Source of the DNA: JBDNDK01 sp046719185
GTDB taxonomy: Bacteria > Armatimonadota > UBA5829
Direction of reading: 5' to 3'
Assembly: GCA_046719185.1 (NCBI GenBank)
Contig: JBDNDK010000071.1
Coordinates: 1 to 10,990, forward strand
Length of the DNA: 10,990 nt
A program made the translations under genes and the position numbers. A model generated the notes under the pieces. That model was not told where the DNA came from and made no database searches. It was given only the letters and a program-made list of their open reading frames with translations. This document shows positions 6,709 through 10,990 of this stretch, in pieces (position 1 is the first letter of the stretch; each line of letters opens with the position of its first letter).

Positions 6709-6715
6709 TATGGGA

Positions 6716-8269
6716 ATGGGTATGAGAAGTTATAAAAAATATTTTATTATTTCATTTTTCATTGCATCACTATGCATAACCAGTGTGTTTGCAGCAAGTA
6801 TTCAAGAAGAAATTGATTTAGGCAAAAAAATAAATGAGGAGCTGCTCAAAAAATACAGCCTGTATAAAGATACAGATGCAATAAATGATTTGAATAAAAT
6901 GGGGAACTTACTCATTCAAAATGTTAAAAGAACAGAAATACCATATACATTCCAAATTTTAGATGATGATAGTTTGAATGCATTTGCAGTCCCTGGAGGA
7001 TTTATATATTTTACAAAAAGACTCTGGTTTACATTAAGAGATTCTGAGAGAGCTGGAGTATTGGCACATGAAATTGCACATGTTGATAAAAGACATACTA
7101 TTAAAGCTATTGAAGAAAGACAAAAAAGATATTTGATCACAGGGATATTATTAGCTGTTATAGAGGCAAATAATACATGGAGTGATATTGCTAGCATTGC
7201 AAATAATTTATTTTCGCTCAAATATTCTAGAGACGATGAAAATGAGGCAGATGCTGTTTCTGTTAAGCTTACACATATGGCTGATATGGATCCTGCTGGA
7301 ACACTTTTAGCATTAAGAAAAATTATAAGATTTGAAGATGAAAATGGATTCAAACAACCAGAAATATTTTCTTCACATCCACCTACCCAAGACAGACTAA
7401 AAAGGCTTGAAAAATTAATTCTTGATGTTGGGGGGAATATTCCTGAGGAAAATGTCGGAATTATTGGGCTTGAAGAAATACATGGTAATGTATCATCAAT
7501 ATCAAGAAACAAAGTGAAATTCAAAACAAACACTCCACTACAAATCGGCGATGATGTTTGGTTTTTTAATTCTGGATGGGATTATTATTATGAAAACAAA
7601 GCTCCAGTTCCAGCAGGTAGAGGCATTGTAATTAAAACAGGAAATGAATGTGAGGCAATTATTTTTAAAGCAGATGATGTTGATATAAACAAACATACTG
7701 TTGTTTACATAGCAAATGATTTTGTAATTGATGATTCATACGGGAAAATAACAATTGATAACAACAGTAAACCTTTATTAAATCTGAAAAAGCCAGTATA
7801 TACATTAGATAGATTTCTTGCGAAACAAAATATTTGGAATAGCAAAAGTAATACATTTGAATTATCAAATTCAGGCTATTTGGTAATTACAGATCACATA
7901 AATAATAATTATTTTTTGAATTCAAATCCCAATCTGCCATTTTCACCACCTCAGGTAAAATCAGAAATTGTAAAATATATTGATCCATATTCTGAAAAAT
8001 GGCTTGGAACAATTAATGGAATAGGAAAAAATAATGGAACAATAGATGTTTTATCTGAAAAAACATTAGACAAACATAAAACATATCAAGTTTTATTACC
8101 ACCTTATGATGAAATGCAAAGCTTTGAGTCAAGGATTATTGGTGAAGCTAAAATGAAATCTCAATTATCAGCTAAAGATGTAAATAAAAAAGTTCTTGTA
8201 ATGACATCATATAATTCTGGATATACCATACATTCTATTAAAAATGGATTTGATGTTTATGAAAAATAA
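6716..8269 (+). CDS. Secreted M48 metalloprotease with unusual duplicated C-terminal extension
   Basis: A 517-residue zinc protease with a BepA/LoiP/YcaL-like catalytic domain, presumably periplasmic. Residues 1-26 form a cleavable signal peptide (basic MRSYKK, hydrophobic core, VFA before Ala27). The M48 domain covers about 30-240: NAFAVPGGFIYFTKRLW (88-104), the zinc motif AHEIAHVDKRHT (His118, Glu119, His122), third ligand Glu175 in ENEAD, then SSHPPTQDRLKRLEKL (219-234). Unlike BepA it has no TPR repeats. Instead about 280 further residues follow that I cannot assign. Two stretches in them (about 250-336 and 425-500) share the pattern G-x-V/I-x-x-I, a charged strand, then a G-x-I strand and a closing V-x-V/I strand, suggesting two small beta-barrel modules around a different middle segment. 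Divergent from the lipoprotein gene; its stop is six bases from the convergent pilin-like gene. Confidence 0.85.
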   Translation: MGMRSYKKYFIISFFIASLCITSVFAASIQEEIDLGKKINEELLKKYSLYKDTDAINDLNKMGNLLIQNVKRTEIPYTFQILDDDSLNAFAVPGGFIYFTKRLWFTLRDSERAGVLAHEIAHVDKRHTIKAIEERQKRYLITGILLAVIEANNTWSDIASIANNLFSLKYSRDDENEADAVSVKLTHMADMDPAGTLLALRKIIRFEDENGFKQPEIFSSHPPTQDRLKRLEKLILDVGGNIPEENVGIIGLEEIHGNVSSISRNKVKFKTNTPLQIGDDVWFFNSGWDYYYENKAPVPAGRGIVIKTGNECEAIIFKADDVDINKHTVVYIANDFVIDDSYGKITIDNNSKPLLNLKKPVYTLDRFLAKQNIWNSKSNTFELSNSGYLVITDHINNNYFLNSNPNLPFSPPQVKSEIVKYIDPYSEKWLGTINGIGKNNGTIDVLSEKTLDKHKTYQVLLPPYDEMQSFESRIIGEAKMKSQLSAKDVNKKVLVMTSYNSGYTIHSIKNGFDVYEK

Positions 8270-8275
8270 TAATTT

Positions 8276-9091
8276 TTAGAAGTCCTTAATTTCGCTATAC
8301 TGATGCCATGGTGAAAGAGGTTGTAGTCTTGAAGACAAATGACTGTTTATTTTCACTCTGTTTACATGCCCATCAGCATATAATGTATTTCTATAGCCAT
8401 CTAAACTATCACCTTGGTGCCAAAAATAAATATCACCCATAATTGCTTTAGTTTTCAAGTTCTTTACAGCACTAATTGGAGCACCAACTCTGACTATTTG
8501 ATCACCAATTTTTAGTGCTGGAGCTAATCCAGTCCACTGAGCTGTGTCATCATCTTTATCACCATCAATAAAATCTCTTTGGTTTGATGAATAATACTCA
8601 TAGCTGGATCCTGTATGTTTCCAAACAGGTACATTTGGTGGGACACCAAGGAGTGTTTTAGATTTTTTTGGAATACTTGCAGTTGGAATACCTTTATCAC
8701 TTGGACAGACGAATATATTATTACTTTCATATATTATATTATTATTAATAACAACTTTTCTTTGTCCAAGGTCTTTATTATCAATATATTTTCCTAATAT
8801 TTCTTGAATTGTCTTTTGGTTACCATTTTCTACTTTAGACCAATAGTTTGGTGCTCCCCAAGGTACAGCTGCTGGAAATTTGTCACCATTAGAATTAATA
8901 TACAGCTGAATGCCAGAACCAATTTGTTTCAAATTTTGAAGACATTGTTGAGTTTTTGCTGATTCTTGGCTTTTAATTATAACAGGATATATAATTGCAG
9001 ATAGAATGAATAATATACAAGTTACAGCAATTACTTCTAATAAAGAAAATCCCCTCTTTAAATTATTATTTGAAGTAATTATTTTTTGCAT
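8276..9091 (-). CDS. Type IV pilin-like protein, H-X9-DG (DUF1559-like) family
   Basis: A 271-residue exported protein with a class III prepilin signal: KRGFSLLEV, prepilin peptidase cleavage expected between Gly14 and Phe15, Glu at +5 (Glu19), then a hydrophobic helix (about 18-38). The family-typical QNLKQIGSGIQLYINSNGDKF (52-72) follows, then VCPSD (128-132) and the C-terminal DG element LYADGHVNRV (237-246). The upstream His (His225 in FWHQGDS) is 14 residues from the DG rather than the usual nine. Such proteins are numerous in planctomycete-, lentisphaere- and armatimonad-like genomes and are thought to be pseudopilins or surface pilins; no pilus machinery is nearby. The start is ATG 9091, with AGG (9101-9099) seven bases upstream; an extension to TTG 9124 would lengthen the leader with no ribosome site. 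Transcribed from a good promoter just upstream. Confidence 0.87.
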   Translation of the reverse strand: MQKIITSNNNLKRGFSLLEVIAVTCILFILSAIIYPVIIKSQESAKTQQCLQNLKQIGSGIQLYINSNGDKFPAAVPWGAPNYWSKVENGNQKTIQEILGKYIDNKDLGQRKVVINNNIIYESNNIFVCPSDKGIPTASIPKKSKTLLGVPPNVPVWKHTGSSYEYYSSNQRDFIDGDKDDDTAQWTGLAPALKIGDQIVRVGAPISAVKNLKTKAIMGDIYFWHQGDSLDGYRNTLYADGHVNRVKINSHLSSRLQPLSPWHQYSEIKDF

Positions 9092-9138
9092 TTTAATGCC
9101 TGTGATTTTATAGATATATTTCAAATATATACAATTTT

Positions 9139-9167
9139 ATTTTACATTAGTAATTGATTAGAGTCAA
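9139..9167 (-). promoter_or_regulatory. Promoter of the pilin-like gene
   Basis: Minus strand: TTGACT (9167-9162, five of six), a 17-base spacer, then TAAAAT (9144-9139, five of six). Start of transcription would be near 9132, giving a leader of about 40 bases to ATG 9091. Optimal spacing makes this a credible sigma-70 site, although AT-rich DNA raises chance matches. Confidence 0.5.
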
Positions 9168-9194
9168 TATTAATAAATTGAACAACTAATAATA

Positions 9195-9265
9195 TTGGTA
9201 TATAATTTTGTTTATATTATCGACTATTTAGAGCAGTTTCTTGAATAATTTATTTTGGTATATAA
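9195..9265. repeat. Direct repeat pair TTGGTATATAA, 60 bases apart
   Basis: Two identical 11-base copies at 9195-9205 and 9255-9265 lie in the spacer between the GH172 gene and the pilin-like gene, about 30 and 90 bases upstream of the pilin promoter. Exact spacing of 60 bases (between five and six helical turns) could suit a regulator binding two sites. Base composition here is extremely AT-rich, so chance is possible. I see no gene in the 241 bases from 9092 to 9332. Confidence 0.4.
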
Positions 9266-9300
9266 CCTAATTATAAATCATTCCAAACCAGAAATTATAT

Positions 9301-9323
9301 TAAAATATATTATAGATATTTTA
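9301..9323 (-). terminator. AT-only hairpin just after the GH172 stop
   Basis: TAAAATAT (9301-9308) and ATATTTTA (9316-9323) are perfect 8-base inverted arms with a 7-base loop, 10-32 bases beyond the GH172 stop codon. There are no G-C pairs in the stem and no T-tract on the minus strand after it, so termination is only suggested by position. Confidence 0.25.
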
Positions 9324-9332
9324 GATTCACTT

Positions 9333-10990
9333 TTACTTATTTCTAGTTAACTTTATAAAATCCAATCCAACCATATATGCCTTTGTAGCTTTATCATTTA
9401 TTCCTGTTATTTCTATAGTTATAATGTTTTCCTCTTCAGCTGAGAGGTGTATTTCATTTCCTAATGTAACCAAATATGACTCAACATGTGGGTTATATAA
9501 ATCAATTTCATCACCTAGCTTCTCATCATTGAGCCAAACTTGAATTTTTGCATAATCAACAGCTCTTGTTAGCCTCGTGATAACATCATACTTGCCATCT
9601 TGTTCAACTGGAAGTTTGAAAGATAATTTATCCCCTACCTGAGCACCAGTCCACCATAAATGTTGTCCTTTACTCCAAGAATCGCCATATGCCCAAAGTG
9701 TTTGAACTTGAACTGAACCATTTGTTTTCTCAATCAATTCTAAGTTTTCAAATTCAAAAGCATCTTTTTCTTTATATAATTCTTTTTTTATGTAATAATC
9801 TACTCTTTGATCAACAGGGGTTGGTTGAATAGTATCAATTCCATTTGGATCAAGATACCAATAAGAAACACCAGCATATTGAGTTGGTCTGTCGTCAGGA
9901 TAGTATTTTTCGATGTATCCATTGAAAGATTTATGAAATGGAATATTGTCTGATATATGCCATCTATTTACAGAGATATGTCCAATATTATGAGTATCAC
10001 ATCTTGTTTGATTATGAAATGCTTTTTGGAAGTATTCGCAATGACACCAAGCATATCCAAAGTAATCTTCAGATCCTGTGCCAAAAATTGATGGAAATTT
10101 CTCACCATCTATAAAGAACTTTTCATCTCCCTCTCCCCACCATCCGGGCAATGCATTCCAAATATGAAGCATCAAGCCAACAAATCGTCCATTGCCTTGG
10201 GTTTTCAAAATAGGCCAGTCTATTATAGCTCTTTCAGGCTCGGGTGCAGGTTCAAGGTTTCTATACCATTTTGCATGAAATCTTGCATATTTTTCTACAG
10301 GTTTTTTGAGATTATCAATGCCAATAGTTACTTTAATTGGAATTATGCTTTTACCTTCATTCTTTATCTCTATTAAAGCATTTTTATCAAAAGGCATAAA
10401 CCAATATGAATAAAATAGGTTGTTATTAGTCATTCCCATAGGAAGAGATCTATAGTGATTTATACCGGGTGCTGTTCCAAAAAAATCACCTAATGGTGAC
10501 CATACAGAAGGCTCTGTTTTCCCATCCCATTTAATAGATATTGTTATTTCTCTTAAAACATCATCCCAGATAATATCTTTGTTTTCTGGGAGTTTTATTG
10601 ATATATATGATATACCAGCAGGTCCATAAATATCTGCAACTGTGATATTTTCTTTTGGTAGTAATTCAATTTGTCTTTCAATTAATCTCATTCCGAGTCT
10701 GTTTCCGGCAGGGTCTTTTCCTAAATTTGTAGAGAAAAATCTATCAACTGTTCTCAATGCTAATCTTTCTTCAGGTGTATAGGTGTTTGTAAAAGTAGGG
10801 ACCTCTGTGTCTTTGGAAAAAGTAGTGTAGTTGATTAGATAATACTGCCCCCATCCAGGATCTGCCACGATTTTGCAAGATTTTTGGTAAGGGATTGGTA
10901 AATAAAGATTATGACCTAATGCTGCAATGTAAGCAATCTGATCTAAGTTGAATGGAAATGTATCATTTATAAAATATTTTCGAAAAGGCA
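9333..10990 (-). CDS. GH172 (DUF2961) glycoside hydrolase with C-terminal beta-sandwich, 5' end outside window
   Basis: 551 residues are visible and the frame stays open to the right edge. The GTG at 10868 is internal: conserved residues YLPIPYQKSCKIVADPG run across it. Family GH172 acts on fructofuranosides and arabinofuranosides with inverted or retained D/L-sugar stereochemistry (difructose anhydride and alpha-furanoside hydrolases). Counting from GTG 10868: PLGDFFGTAPG (125-135), WWGEGDEKFFIDG (243-255) and GTGSEDYFGYAWC (263-275). Glu246 and Glu267 are 21 residues apart, the same spacing as the catalytic pair Glu270/Glu291 I recall for the Bifidobacterium enzyme. The segment from about 370 to 511 (LWWTG, VDYAKIQVWL, IDLYNPHV, MVGLDFIKL) forms a beta-sandwich accessory domain common in family members from these phyla. 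Whether a signal peptide exists lies outside the window. Exact substrate unknown. Confidence 0.88.
   Translation of the reverse strand, partial: PFRKYFINDTFPFNLDQIAYIAALGHNLYLPIPYQKSCKIVADPGWGQYYLINYTTFSKDTEVPTFTNTYTPEERLALRTVDRFFSTNLGKDPAGNRLGMRLIERQIELLPKENITVADIYGPAGISYISIKLPENKDIIWDDVLREITISIKWDGKTEPSVWSPLGDFFGTAPGINHYRSLPMGMTNNNLFYSYWFMPFDKNALIEIKNEGKSIIPIKVTIGIDNLKKPVEKYARFHAKWYRNLEPAPEPERAIIDWPILKTQGNGRFVGLMLHIWNALPGWWGEGDEKFFIDGEKFPSIFGTGSEDYFGYAWCHCEYFQKAFHNQTRCDTHNIGHISVNRWHISDNIPFHKSFNGYIEKYYPDDRPTQYAGVSYWYLDPNGIDTIQPTPVDQRVDYYIKKELYKEKDAFEFENLELIEKTNGSVQVQTLWAYGDSWSKGQHLWWTGAQVGDKLSFKLPVEQDGKYDVITRLTRAVDYAKIQVWLNDEKLGDEIDLYNPHVESYLVTLGNEIHLSAEEENIITIEITGINDKATKAYMVGLDFIKLTRNK

Noticed and set aside
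6916..7533. 205-codon minus-strand frame inside the M48 gene
   Set aside because: It is the antisense shadow of the conserved HExxH protease region and reads as low-complexity Ser/Leu sequence.
10866..10868. GH172 gene beginning at GTG 10868
   Set aside because: Forty further in-frame codons with family-like sequence run to the window edge; the true start is outside.
1..10990. Mobile element, CRISPR array, phage, toxin-antitoxin or defence system
   Set aside because: No transposase, integrase, regularly spaced repeats, terminal inverted repeats, tRNA-adjacent attachment site or recognised defence domain was seen. The CPBP protein alone is not evidence of abortive infection or bacteriocin immunity.

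Overview
The window is strongly AT-rich bacterial DNA, densely packed with 12 genes (one cut at each edge) and no gap longer than about 250 bases. It uses the standard code, with TAA and TGA stops and occasional TTG starts. Two genes hint at the source. One is a type IV pilin-like protein of the 'prepilin N-terminal cleavage / H-X9-DG' kind, and the other is a GH172 (DUF2961) glycoside hydrolase. That pair is common in Planctomycetota, Lentisphaerota, Verrucomicrobiota, Armatimonadota and similar lineages, so an AT-rich, didermic, carbohydrate-degrading member of such a group, perhaps from a gut or anaerobic habitat, is a reasonable guess. It is not proven; no RNA gene or marker gene is present to settle it.

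Left block (1-2182, plus strand): a glutaminyl-cyclase-like M28 zinc enzyme made as a lipoprotein (5' end outside the window), a HisJ-type PHP histidinol-phosphatase, and a small four-helix membrane protein, all overlapping and evidently one transcript. It meets head-on a minus-strand pair (2172-2901) of a small membrane protein followed by RidA, with an 11-base overlap of the two 3' ends.

Middle block (3002-4955, plus strand): a near-consensus sigma-70 promoter drives a 75-residue single-pass membrane protein and a PhnP-like metallo-beta-lactamase-fold hydrolase, followed after a small hairpin by the membrane protease HtpX. Facing it are a CPBP-family membrane protease/immunity-type protein and a lipoprotein with a long proline/arginine-rich tail (both minus strand).

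Right block (6549-10990): divergent from that lipoprotein is a secreted M48 metalloprotease (BepA/LoiP-like catalytic domain) with an unusual 280-residue C-terminal extension that looks internally duplicated. It converges, with only 6 bases between stops, on the pilin-like gene. A 241-base AT-rich spacer with an 11-base direct repeat separates the pilin-like gene from the 5'-truncated GH172 gene.

Taken together, many products act at or outside the membrane: a lipoprotein peptide cyclase, HtpX, CPBP, M48, a lipoprotein and a pilin-like protein. This looks like ordinary housekeeping and envelope-maintenance territory rather than a mobile or defence island. I see no CRISPR, insertion sequence, tRNA, rRNA or phage gene. 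The most distinctive item is the C-terminal extension of the M48 protease.
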